Assembly: GCA_020629635.1 (NCBI GenBank)
Contig: JAHDCX010000018.1
Location: 13,490 to 71,932 of the forward strand
Length of the DNA stretch: 58,443 nt
From: Acidimicrobiales bacterium
Lineage (GTDB): Bacteria; Actinomycetota; Acidimicrobiia; Acidimicrobiales; SHLQ01
Direction: 5' to 3'
Shown here: positions 50,080-57,791 of the stretch, piece after piece
Layout: each line of letters opens with the position of its first letter
How positions within the stretch are numbered: the first letter of the stretch is position 1
Notes under the pieces: model-generated
What the model was told of the DNA's origin: nothing
The model's database searches: none
What the model saw: only the letters and a program-made list of their open reading frames with translations
Program-made: the position numbers and the translations under genes

Positions 50080-50823
50080 ATGCACGACAAGCCCGTCGCA
50101 ATCATCGCCAACGCCCGGCACTACGTGGGTCCCGCGCTCGCTGGAGTCATGGCCGAGGCCGGCTACGACCTTGTGCTCGGTGACCCCGAGCCGGCGACGG
50201 TCGATGCGATCTCGGAGGCGGGCGCCGACAGCTGGGTCGTGGACAACGTGCTCGATCTCGCCGAACCCTCTGCGGCTCCACGGCTGGTCGACATGGCACT
50301 CGACGCATACGGCCGAATCGACTCGGCGGTCTTCTTCAGCGGCGGGATCGTGCTTGGTCGGCTGCTCGACGCCACCGACGCCGACTTCGACGCCGTCGTC
50401 TCGGGCAATCTCGAACCGGTCTTTCGGGCGTTGCGGGCCTTCCTTCCGCCGATGGTCGATGCTGGCCGTGGTCAGGTGCTCGCCATTACGAGTGCGTCGG
50501 GTCTGCGGGTGACCCCGGGGGCGCCGCTGTATTCGGCTACGCGGGCGGGCGCCAACCATCTCGTCCGCAACGCTGCCGCCGAAGTGGCCCGTAGCGGCGT
50601 GCAGGTGAACGCCGTTGGCACCAACTTCATGGACTTCGACGAGTTCCGCCGAGCCACCGGCGCCGACGACCCCGACGTCATGGCAAAGATCGAGAAGAAC
50701 GTGCCGATGGGTCGGCTCGGGACGATGGAGGAGTTCGCTCGCTTCTGTCGGGTCTTCCTCGATGGCACCGCGGGGTTCCAGACCGGTCAGGTCGTCGGGT
50801 TCGATGGCGGCTGGAGCGCCTGA
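50080..50823 (+). CDS. Halohydrin-dehalogenase-like SDR protein
   Basis: This is a 247-residue protein of the short-chain dehydrogenase fold, but with features of halohydrin dehalogenases. The Gly-rich NAD(P) loop is replaced by AIIANARHYVG (family T-x4-F/Y-x-G; here the Thr is Ala10, Tyr15 and Gly17 kept). The catalytic set is Ser138, Tyr151 and Arg155, exactly S-x12-Y-x3-R, with Arg where SDRs have Lys. Halohydrin dehalogenases turn vicinal haloalcohols into epoxides without a cofactor. The size fits HheC-like enzymes. The PhyH gene follows with a 1-bp overlap. A plain SDR with Lys-to-Arg change is the alternative. Confidence 0.75.
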   Translation: MHDKPVAIIANARHYVGPALAGVMAEAGYDLVLGDPEPATVDAISEAGADSWVVDNVLDLAEPSAAPRLVDMALDAYGRIDSAVFFSGGIVLGRLLDATDADFDAVVSGNLEPVFRALRAFLPPMVDAGRGQVLAITSASGLRVTPGAPLYSATRAGANHLVRNAAAEVARSGVQVNAVGTNFMDFDEFRRATGADDPDVMAKIEKNVPMGRLGTMEEFARFCRVFLDGTAGFQTGQVVGFDGGWSA

Positions 50824-51620
50824 TGGCCTACCGCGTGAGCGACGAGCAGAAGGCGCACTTTCACGAACGCGGCTATGTGCACCTGCCGGGGCTGTTGACC
50901 ATCGACGAAGTCGCGGAGCTGGCGGAGACCTACGACCGCTTCCTCCGCCGAGAGATCGAGGTTCCGGGCAAGGACTACTGCGACATGGCGGGGGACTACG
51001 GCCGGGCGCCAGAGGACTACTCGATCGTGAACGTGATGTTGCCTCGTCGCTATCACCCGGCATGGCAGGGCAACGTGTTCGAGCAGCGGTCGGCTGACGT
51101 CGCGGCACAGCTCCACGGTGACGGGATGGTGATCGACTACGACCAGCTTCTCGCCAAGCGGCCCGGTCGCGATGACGCGGTCTTCGCCTGGCATCAGGAC
51201 ATGGCGTACTGGCCCGACACGCCAGACACCCGGACGGCGACGTTCTGGTTGGCCATCGACGAGTCGACACTCGACAACGGGTGCATGCGCTTCGTGCCCG
51301 CAACGGTGGGCGAATCCAGCCTGCGCCCGCACGAGCCGCAGTTCGGTGACCGGGGGGAGTCCCATGCGCTCGGCACGACGCTTCGCGCCGACGACGACGT
51401 CGTGAGCGTGCCGATCGGTGTCGGCGACGCGACCGTTCACAACGAGCGGGTCATGCACGGTTCTGGGGGCAACCTCTCCGACGGCTGGCGACGGGCCTAC
51501 ATCCTCGCCTACCGCTCCCAACCGACGGTCGAGATCGAACGCCAGCTCGGCTTCACGCACAGCCACAACGACGACTCCGACGTCCTCGAGCACGTCGGCA
51601 TCGAAGGCGAGAGCCGCTGA
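50823..51620 (+). CDS. Phytanoyl-CoA dioxygenase-family Fe(II)/2-oxoglutarate enzyme
   Basis: This 265-residue protein has the 2-His-1-carboxylate facial triad: His124 and Asp126 in AWHQDMAYW and His212 in VMHGSGGN, with Arg223/224 after it to bind 2-oxoglutarate. Asp126 is present, so it should hydroxylate; halogenases of this family have Ala or Gly there. It is coupled to the halohydrin-dehalogenase-like gene (TGATG), which suggests that both act on the same compound. The substrate is unknown. Confidence 0.86.
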   Translation: MAYRVSDEQKAHFHERGYVHLPGLLTIDEVAELAETYDRFLRREIEVPGKDYCDMAGDYGRAPEDYSIVNVMLPRRYHPAWQGNVFEQRSADVAAQLHGDGMVIDYDQLLAKRPGRDDAVFAWHQDMAYWPDTPDTRTATFWLAIDESTLDNGCMRFVPATVGESSLRPHEPQFGDRGESHALGTTLRADDDVVSVPIGVGDATVHNERVMHGSGGNLSDGWRRAYILAYRSQPTVEIERQLGFTHSHNDDSDVLEHVGIEGESR

Positions 51621-51673
51621 CCCTCCCGGCCCGCTGTGGTGGGTGATTCATCGGGCCAGGCCCCAGGCGGTTG

Positions 51674-51747
51674 ATGGGGTCAGGTCTGACATAGCAACAG
51701 GTCGGCTCGGCGTGGCAAACCTCTTGCTATGTCAGACTTGACCCCAT
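51674..51747. repeat. Palindromic element E5 (GGGGTCA[G/A]GTC family)
   Basis: The 24-bp arms (51674-51697 and 51724-51747) differ at one position and flank a 26-nt loop. Read on the minus strand it matches E4 almost base for base, including the unpaired loop (GAGGTTTGCCACGCCGAGCC). It lies between the convergent PhyH and gamma-butyrobetaine-dioxygenase-like genes, here without entering either frame. Confidence 0.95.
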
Positions 51748-51758
51748 GGCAGACGCAC

Positions 51759-52961
51759 TCAGGAGGGGGCGGAGGCCCGTTCGTTGCGGGCGATGATCCG
51801 CAACCTCGAGTGGAGCTCTTCACGTTCGACGTAGCAACCGCGAAGCCATCGTTCGCCCTGCGATCGGTCGAGGCCTCCACGGCCGTGGAGCACGCGACGG
51901 TTGTCGAAGCCGAGCAGCTCGCCGGCACGCAACTTCACCTCGACGACGAAATCCGGGTGGTCGCCGAGTTCGAGGGCACAGCGAGCGGCGACGTACCACC
52001 GCTCGGCATCGGCGATCGACGCGCGCAGCGGGCCGCGGAGCCAGGGGCTCCATCGTGCTTCGATCAGCTCGCCGTCGTCGTCGACCACGAGGAAGGGAGC
52101 GACATGGCGATAGTCGGTGTCGGTCGCCTTGTTGATGAACGTGACCGGGATGGTCGTGAGCGCGTCGAAGATCTCCGGTTCATTGTCGCGGAGGTGGCGA
52201 GTGATTGCGGCCGCGTCGGACAGTCGACTCTCGCCCCCGCCGGCGTCATTCATCATGCAGAACAAGAATTGGAGCCCGGGCATGTACTCGCGGGTGTCGA
52301 GGTCGGTGTGAACCGGGAGTTCGAGGTCGGTATAGGCGTTGGAGGTGACGTCGGCGGTCTTCGTCCGGACGTCGAAGGCCGGGCCGAAATTGGTTGCCCG
52401 GACAGGCCCAATCCGGCCCGGGAGCACGTCGATCTGATCGGGCTCAGCCGGGAGCCCTTCGACGATCCCGACTCCATGAGAATGGATCGCCGCCAACCAG
52501 GCGCCCCACTCCGAACCACCCGCGAGCGCATCAGGGCCATCGAAGCGGAGCGCGGCAAGGTCGAGGTCGCCTCGCCATTCGACACGAGCGGGGAGCGCGC
52601 GTTGGGCGGGGTCCTCGCTCGCCCATGTCCGGAGCCATCCCGGATCGAACGTGCTCTCGGCCAACGCTCCCGCAACGCCAGAGTCGGAGTGCGTCGACCA
52701 CGACACGGTCAGGCCGCCATTCGCGGCAGGCGCTGCCGCCAAAATCTCGAGATCTGGGGGCAGCTCGGTCAGCTGGATCTGCTGCTCACGACTGAGCGGG
52801 TGCGTGGTGGCCGGATCGGGCGAGTTCTCCCGCAGGACGAACCGATGATGTTCGGTGGTGACTCCATCGGTCCACGTGAGGCGAACGCCATGAGCAATGA
52901 CCTCTGCCGCCGTGACGCGAGCCGAGACGAGGTAGGTGTCGAAGTCGGGAACTGCGCTCAT
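51759..52961 (-). CDS. Gamma-butyrobetaine dioxygenase-like protein
   Basis: This is a 400-residue protein. An N-terminal DUF971-like domain (about 18-90; VRLTWTDGVTTEHHRFVLRE) precedes a TauD-type domain with HTDLD (His and Asp of the Fe triad, about residue 235) and LHGRGGLDRSQGERWLRG (third His and the 2-oxoglutarate Arg). Architecture and length match enzymes that hydroxylate gamma-butyrobetaine to carnitine or close analogues. The Cys residues that bind zinc in the N-domain of the family are absent here (SPDPATTH). Confidence 0.82.
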   Translation of the reverse strand: MSAVPDFDTYLVSARVTAAEVIAHGVRLTWTDGVTTEHHRFVLRENSPDPATTHPLSREQQIQLTELPPDLEILAAAPAANGGLTVSWSTHSDSGVAGALAESTFDPGWLRTWASEDPAQRALPARVEWRGDLDLAALRFDGPDALAGGSEWGAWLAAIHSHGVGIVEGLPAEPDQIDVLPGRIGPVRATNFGPAFDVRTKTADVTSNAYTDLELPVHTDLDTREYMPGLQFLFCMMNDAGGGESRLSDAAAITRHLRDNEPEIFDALTTIPVTFINKATDTDYRHVAPFLVVDDDGELIEARWSPWLRGPLRASIADAERWYVAARCALELGDHPDFVVEVKLRAGELLGFDNRRVLHGRGGLDRSQGERWLRGCYVEREELHSRLRIIARNERASAPS

Positions 52962-52998
52962 GACGTCATGTCAGCAGAGTCTGACCGGGCGCGAGAAC

Positions 52999-53023
52999 AC
53001 CCGGCCGCAGAACGGCCGGGTGC
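52999..53023. terminator. Hairpin downstream of the RTX gene
   Basis: CACCCGGCCG (52999-53008) and CGGCCGGGTG (53014-53023) form a perfect 10-bp stem with a 5-nt loop, 21 bp past the stop of the minus-strand RTX gene and before the next start. No U-run is present. Confidence 0.55.
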
Positions 53024-53044
53024 CTCAGACGAGTGGGGGTTGGA

Positions 53045-54556
53045 TCAGCGTTCGCAGCGGGTGCTGATCTCGGCGCTGCGACAGAAGTCGGTGCGGGTGC
53101 CACCGTCGACCGTGTCGATGCCGGGGCCCGCCCAGATCGTGTCGTCGCTGGCGCCACCAAAGATGGTGTCGTCGCCGGAGTTGCCGCGGATGAGCTCGGT
53201 GCCGTGGCCGCCGTCGATGTAGTCGGGGCCGCCTCCGCCGCGGATGCGGTCGTGGCCGTGGCCGGCGATGATGCGGTCGCCGTGCTGTTCGCCGAAGAGA
53301 AGGTCACGGCCGTCGTGGCCGTTCATTTCGTCCTGGCCTTTGCCGCCCCACATGCGGTCGTTGCCGTCTTCGCCGTGGAGGGTGTCGTGGCCGTCGTCGC
53401 CGTCCATGGAGTCGTCGCCGTTGCCGCCGAAGATGGTGTCGTCGCCGGTGCCGCCCGAGATCAGGTCGTTGCCGTCGCCGGCGCAGATGACGTCGTTGCC
53501 GCCGAGGCCGTTGATGACGTCATTGCCGGGCGTGCCCAGGATGATGTCGGCGCCTTCGGTCGGCATGTCACCGGCAGCGAGGATCACGGTGGCCATCATG
53601 CCGTTGCACATCGGGTCGATCGTGTTGAACGACAGGCGTCCGAGGTCGAGGCGATGCGGCTCGCCGATCAGTTCGACTCGGTTCACGTCGCGGGACTGGA
53701 AGTAGCCGCCGCCGTTGTAGATCGTGCGGGCGTACCAGTTGAGGTCGGAGACCCAGATGGCTTCGACGTCCCAGCTACCGGTTGCGGCAGGCACCGGGAT
53801 GTCGATCTCGACGCTGCCGTTCACGATGTCCTCCGCGGACACGCGGATGGTGTTGACGATCGGGTCGATTGCACCGTCGGGAGCGCCGAAGCGAATGCCG
53901 ATCTCTCGGACGTCCGTTGGGCCGCCGTCGAAGAAGTCCAGGCCGAGCGAGATCGATCCGGGGGTGGTGACGGTGGCGTCGGTTGCCCAGCTGGGGTTGA
54001 TCGCTGCGAGCTCGTACGGGCTGCGATCTCTGGTGGTGGAGAACGAGATGCGGCTGAAGTCGAGGGTGTGGGAGTCCTGGCCCTGCCAGACGCCGTCCGC
54101 AGTCACGACACGTCGTTGATCGGCGTGAAAGTCGGTCTTGTTCTGGAAGGTCGAGTCGCCTGCGGCGAGGTAGACCAGCGACCAGTCACCGATCGGGGGC
54201 GCCTGCGTCGTGACGCTCAGGACGCCGGCCGCAACATCGGCGGCAACGGCGGGAACGTTCGTGAAGGCGAACGGCGGGCCGTCGGCGTTGGCGTAGCCGA
54301 CGACGACGAGGCCGAGGTTCTCCGGTGCGTCGCCGTTGAACGTGATGTCGAACGAAATCGTGTCGTCGGTGGCGGCGTAGACGGTTCCGGCCGGCCAGTC
54401 GGCGGAGATGTCCGCGAGGTCGAAGACGGGTCCCGCAGGCTCGGGCTCTGGTTCGGGGGGATCCTCCTGCGCGCCTGCCGGGGCGGTGAGGAGGGCGATG
54501 GTGGCGAGGATCGTGGCGATCCCCAGAATGCGCCGGAGAAGGGAACGTTCAGTCAT
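53045..54556 (-). CDS. Secreted RTX (haemolysin-type calcium-binding repeat) protein
   Basis: This is a 503-residue protein. A Sec signal peptide (ILGIATILATIALLTAPAGA) is followed by a Pro/Glu linker, beta-rich domains (about 45-325) and a C-terminal array of about 15 GGxGxDxxx-type nonapeptides (for example GLGGNDVIC, GGTGDDTIF, GGNGDDSMD), which bind calcium and fold as a beta-roll. It ends in a short Cys-containing tail (DFCRSAEISTRCER). RTX proteins of Gram-negatives use type I secretion; here Sec export is indicated. The function is unknown. Confidence 0.85.
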   Translation of the reverse strand: MTERSLLRRILGIATILATIALLTAPAGAQEDPPEPEPEPAGPVFDLADISADWPAGTVYAATDDTISFDITFNGDAPENLGLVVVGYANADGPPFAFTNVPAVAADVAAGVLSVTTQAPPIGDWSLVYLAAGDSTFQNKTDFHADQRRVVTADGVWQGQDSHTLDFSRISFSTTRDRSPYELAAINPSWATDATVTTPGSISLGLDFFDGGPTDVREIGIRFGAPDGAIDPIVNTIRVSAEDIVNGSVEIDIPVPAATGSWDVEAIWVSDLNWYARTIYNGGGYFQSRDVNRVELIGEPHRLDLGRLSFNTIDPMCNGMMATVILAAGDMPTEGADIILGTPGNDVINGLGGNDVICAGDGNDLISGGTGDDTIFGGNGDDSMDGDDGHDTLHGEDGNDRMWGGKGQDEMNGHDGRDLLFGEQHGDRIIAGHGHDRIRGGGGPDYIDGGHGTELIRGNSGDDTIFGGASDDTIWAGPGIDTVDGGTRTDFCRSAEISTRCER

Positions 54557-54669
54557 TGCGGGACGTGCTCCTGGGTCGTGGTCGGGAGTACGGGGGTTTG
54601 ACCCCGGTGACCCAAGAGTGGAACGTCCGCTGCGCCCTGTGATGAGGCGTCCGGCCCGGGTGCATTGGG

Positions 54670-55080
54670 TCAGATTGTCGAGCGAAACCAGGCGTGGAGG
54701 CTGTCGAGAATTTCGCCGACGACCGAGCGGGTGGTCTCGTCGTCATGGTCGGCGCTGACCGCCCGGACGATGACATCGAAGCCTGGCGCTTCGGGAGCGT
54801 CGAAGCGGTCATCTCGGACGTCGGCTTCATGCACGATCTCGGCGATTCGCCACAACGCCGGGTCGTGGAGCTCGTAGCGGCGAAGGATCGTCTCGAAGGT
54901 GACGTCGGCGTCCACATGGGTGAGCTCGCCGCCAACCATGTCGAAGGTGGTGGCGTCCGGTGGCACGTCGTCGGGGTCGGTCACGTAGACGAACTCGGCG
55001 TCCGGGTCGATGAAGCGGGCGATCAGCCAGGCGGACGCGGCGCGGTCGATGTGGATGCCGGCGCGGGTGGCCCACTTCAT
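54670..55080 (-). CDS. ChrB C-terminal domain protein (chromate resistance)
   Basis: This is a 136-residue protein that matches the C-terminal domain of ChrB: KWATRAGIHIDRAASAWLIARFIDPDAEF, then HVDADVTFETILRRYELHDPALWRIAEIVHEAD. ChrB is the chromate-responsive regulator found with the ChrA transporter. In many bacteria both domains are one polypeptide; here the C-domain is a separate gene 10 bp downstream of the N-domain gene, in a different frame, with GAGGGA upstream of its ATG. Confidence 0.85.
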   Translation of the reverse strand: MKWATRAGIHIDRAASAWLIARFIDPDAEFVYVTDPDDVPPDATTFDMVGGELTHVDADVTFETILRRYELHDPALWRIAEIVHEADVRDDRFDAPEAPGFDVIVRAVSADHDDETTRSVVGEILDSLHAWFRSTI

Positions 55081-55090
55081 CGCGCATCCC

Positions 55091-55594
55091 TCATTGGGCG
55101 GGCGCGGTTGTGTCGGCAAAGGCGAGCTCGTCGAGGTGGAGGCGGACGATGTCGCGGCCGTCGGCACGGAGGTGGTCGCGCTGTTCGATCTTGCGAAGGG
55201 TGCGGCGCCATCGGGCGATCGTGCGACGGTCGGGGAAGGGGTTGGCGACGATCTCCGAGTCGAGCTCGAGGTATTCGGCGGTGCGTTCGGCGCGGAGCTG
55301 ATCGCCGAGTCGGCGGCCGTCGCGGCGTGGACTCGATTCGGCGATCCAGACGATGGCGGTGCCGTCGGCTTCGTGGACCTGCGCCGCGACCCATTCGAGT
55401 TGTTCTTGCGTTTCGGCGCTGTGGGGGAGGGCCACGAGGCCATCGCCGAGTTGGGCGACGCCGAGGTCCTTCAGTTTGCGCCAGATCGCGATCCGTGGCG
55501 TCGACGGCTCGCGCGGCACACGATGGCTGAGCAGGACCCACTTCTCGTCGGTGGCGACCGGTATTGACGAAACCACGGTTGCAACTATAGTCAA
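55091..55594 (-). CDS. ChrB N-terminal domain protein (chromate resistance)
   Basis: This is a protein of about 160-167 residues. KWVLLSHRVPREPSTPRIAIWRKLKDLGV..LPHS is typical of the ChrB N-terminal domain, which resembles a winged-helix transcriptional regulator. The start is uncertain: a TTG at 55594 or a GTG at 55576. Both fall beside the palindromes in the divergent promoter region, consistent with an autoregulated repressor of chrA. Confidence 0.8.
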   Translation of the reverse strand: MTIVATVVSSIPVATDEKWVLLSHRVPREPSTPRIAIWRKLKDLGVAQLGDGLVALPHSAETQEQLEWVAAQVHEADGTAIVWIAESSPRRDGRRLGDQLRAERTAEYLELDSEIVANPFPDRRTIARWRRTLRKIEQRDHLRADGRDIVRLHLDELAFADTTAPAQ

Positions 55595-55617
55595 CGGTCA
55601 GTGACGCAACCATGGTT
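55571..55617. promoter_or_regulatory. Divergent chrB/chrA control region with palindromes
   Basis: Two related palindromes, AACCACGGTT (55571-55580) and AACCATGGTT (55608-55617), are spaced 37 bp centre to centre and flank ACTATAGT. They lie between the chrB and chrA starts. Such paired sites suit a dimeric regulator such as ChrB. Assignment rests on position and symmetry. Confidence 0.5.
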
Positions 55618-55636
55618 ACACGAAAATGAACACGAG

Positions 55637-57022
55637 ATGAACGGCGAGCGAGGCCGCGCGGACCTCCCGCCGGGAGCGTTGATCCCCCAACGCGAATGGA
55701 TCGCCGCGTGGGCGACCGTCGCCGCCAACAGCTTCGGCGGACCCGCCGGCCAGATCGCCGTGATGCACGACGAGATCGTCGAGCGACGCAAGTGGATTGG
55801 CGAAGAACGCTTCCTGCACGCCCTCAACTACTGCATGCTTCTGCCCGGGCCGGAGGCCCAACAGCTGGCCACCTATTTGGGCTGGTTGTTGCGGGGCCGA
55901 GCTGGAGGCCTGTTTGCCGGAGCGTTGTTCATCCTCCCCGGCTTCGGCTCGATCCTTGCCCTGAGCATCCTCTTCGCGGCCTACGGCGAACAGACGTGGG
56001 TGGCCGGCATGTTCTTCGGCATCTCGGCCGCCGTCATCGCCATCGTGGCCCATGCCGTCCAGCGGATCGGACGGCGAGTGATCCGCAACCCGATCATGTT
56101 CTCGATCGCCGCCGCGTCGTTCGTGGCGATCTTCTTCTACCGGGTTCCCTTTCCGGCGATCGTCGCTGCGGCTGCGCTGATCGGTTTCGTCGGCGGTCGA
56201 TCCCGGCCCGACATCTTCAACCTCATCACCGGACACGACACCGACGGCGTGACCGATGCCGACGACGTGCTCGTCACCGACGACGCCGTCGCGGTCGGCC
56301 GCCCGTCGGCGCGCCGGGCCCTCCGCACGGCGACGACCGGTCTGATCCTGTGGTTCGGTCCCGTCGTCGTGCTCGTGGCCACGCTCGGGGGTGATTCGGT
56401 CTACGTCGACGTCGCCAACTTCTTCTCCACCGCAGCCGTGCTCACGTTTGGCGGTGCGTACTCGGTGCTCGCCTTCATCTCGCAGGAGTCCGTGTCGACC
56501 TATGGCTGGCTCGAACCCGGCGAGATGATCTCGGGTCTGGGCATGGCCGAGACGACGCCCGGGCCGCTCATCCAGGTCGTCCAGTTCGTCGGCTTCATGG
56601 GCCCCTATCGAGACCCGGGCGGTTTGACTGCGCTCCAGGCGGGCATCGCCGGTTCGGTCGTGGCCACGTGGGTGACCTTCGTCCCGTCGTTTTTGTGGAT
56701 CTTTCTTGGCGCGCCCTTCATCGAACGACTCCGCGATCGCCCCGAACTCACCTCGGCGCTCTCCACCGTGACCGCAGCCGTGGTCGGGGTCGTCCTCAAC
56801 CTGGCCATCTGGTTTGGCCTGTTCACGCTCTTCGCCGACGTCGACGAGACGCGCAGCCTCGGTGCCGTCGTCTACCGACCAGATCTCGGTTCGCTCAATG
56901 TGGCCGCACTCGCCATCGCTGTCGGCGCCGCCATCGCCGTCTTTGGATCGAAGGTCAAGACGTTGCCCGTCGTGCTCGTCGCTGCCGCCGTCGGCATTGC
57001 CTACCAATTCCTTGTCGCCTGA
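55637..57022 (+). CDS. chrA: Chromate transporter ChrA (CHR family)
   Basis: This is a 461-residue membrane protein with two homologous halves. FGGPAGQIAVMHDEIVERRKW with LPGPEAQQLATYLGW, and FGGAYSVLAFISQE with TTPGPLIQVVQFVGFMG, are the duplicated CHR signatures. It exports chromate, usually driven by the proton gradient. ATG 55637 is preferred because GTG 55601 lies within the probable operator; the earlier start would add 12 residues. chrB domain genes are divergent. Confidence 0.9.
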   Translation: MNGERGRADLPPGALIPQREWIAAWATVAANSFGGPAGQIAVMHDEIVERRKWIGEERFLHALNYCMLLPGPEAQQLATYLGWLLRGRAGGLFAGALFILPGFGSILALSILFAAYGEQTWVAGMFFGISAAVIAIVAHAVQRIGRRVIRNPIMFSIAAASFVAIFFYRVPFPAIVAAAALIGFVGGRSRPDIFNLITGHDTDGVTDADDVLVTDDAVAVGRPSARRALRTATTGLILWFGPVVVLVATLGGDSVYVDVANFFSTAAVLTFGGAYSVLAFISQESVSTYGWLEPGEMISGLGMAETTPGPLIQVVQFVGFMGPYRDPGGLTALQAGIAGSVVATWVTFVPSFLWIFLGAPFIERLRDRPELTSALSTVTAAVVGVVLNLAIWFGLFTLFADVDETRSLGAVVYRPDLGSLNVAALAIAVGAAIAVFGSKVKTLPVVLVAAAVGIAYQFLVA

Positions 57023-57037
57023 ACGGAGCCTCAGCTC

Positions 57038-57451
57038 ATGACCACCCATGTTCTCTTCTTGTGTCCCCACGGCGCCGCCAAGTCCACGAGCTCAGTCGCC
57101 TTTCTTCGGCGGGCCGCCGACGAGCTCGGCCTCAACCTCGAGGTGCGCAACGCCGGCACCGACCCCGACGCAGAAGTGCACCCGATCGTGCAGTCGCGCC
57201 TCGACGCCGACGAGCTTTCCTACGCCCCGCCGGTCCGGCTCACTGACGCCGACCTCGACTGGGCCGACCTCGTGGTCAACATCGGCTGCGATCTCGCCGA
57301 CCACGTCGAGCCGGCCCGCCGGCACGACTGGACCATCCCCGACTTCAGCGCCGACCCCGCCGCTGCCTTCACCGCAATCGAAGCCCACGTGACCGGCCTG
57401 GCAACCGGCCTGTCTGTGGGTGATAGTCAAGTCTGGCCTCGATCACGTTGA
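57038..57451 (+). CDS. Low-molecular-weight phosphatase/arsenate-reductase-like protein
   Basis: This is a 137-residue protein that follows chrA by 15 bp. VLFLCPHGAAKST is the phosphate loop of the LMW-phosphatase/ArsC fold, but the loop Arg (CX5R) is Lys here. RNAGTDPDAEVHP and a late DWTIPDF (family DPxF-like acid region) support the fold. In this operon it may act on oxyanions such as chromate or arsenate, which is inference. Confidence 0.72.
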   Translation: MTTHVLFLCPHGAAKSTSSVAFLRRAADELGLNLEVRNAGTDPDAEVHPIVQSRLDADELSYAPPVRLTDADLDWADLVVNIGCDLADHVEPARRHDWTIPDFSADPAAAFTAIEAHVTGLATGLSVGDSQVWPRSR

Positions 57452-57513
57452 GCACCTGGCACCGCGGTCCCAGGTCCCGCGGGACCCACCGGTCGGTGTC
57501 ATAGGGGGTGCAT

Positions 57514-57541
57514 AGGCTGCCGAGGAGAGCCTCGGCAGCCT
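57514..57541. terminator. Strong hairpin after the chromate operon
   Basis: AGGCTGCCGAGG (57514-57525), loop AGAG, CCTCGGCAGCCT (57530-57541): a perfect 12-bp stem with a tetraloop, about 65 bp after the LMW-phosphatase-like gene and ahead of the tRNA. No T-run follows. The rest of 57452-57627 shows nothing else I can name. Confidence 0.6.
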
Positions 57542-57627
57542 GACCGACCTGGCATGGCTGGCCGCACGAGACAGCCGGTATCGTGGTGAGCTGCTCCGGC
57601 ACGGCAGGCAACTGTCGGACCGGGTCA

Positions 57628-57712
57628 GGAGGAGTGCGAGAGCGGCCGAATCGGCACGCTTGGAAAGCGTGTGACCTTCACGGGTCCGTGGGTTCGAATC
57701 CCACCTCCTCCG
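57628..57712 (+). tRNA. tRNA-Ser (anticodon GGA)
   Basis: The acceptor stem GGAGGAG (57628-57634) pairs with CTCCTCC (57705-57711), with discriminator G at 57712. The anticodon arm CACGC-TTGGAAA-GCGTG gives anticodon GGA. There is a long variable arm as expected for serine, and a T-arm GTGGG-TTCGAAT-CCCAC. CCA is not encoded. It reads UCC and UCU codons. Confidence 0.95.
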
Positions 57713-57791
57713 CTAGAGGGCTTCTCAGCGATTCTGGATGTGTCCCGCACTGTTCAGGAACAGCATCGGCTCGAAGGAAGCCCGACCTGAA

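Noticed and set aside
50823-51620. PhyH protein as a Fe/2OG halogenase that would feed the dehalogenase-like enzyme
   Set aside because: Halogenases of this fold have Ala or Gly in place of the iron-binding Asp; here Asp126 is present in HQD.
55616-57070. Large minus-strand frame opposite chrA
   Set aside because: It is an Asp/Gly/His/Arg-rich shadow. The plus strand shows both CHR signatures and membrane helices.
57369-57611. 80-residue minus-strand frame before tRNA-Ser
   Set aside because: It overlaps the real LMW-phosphatase-like gene, runs through the 57514-57541 hairpin and has no recognisable start or motif.
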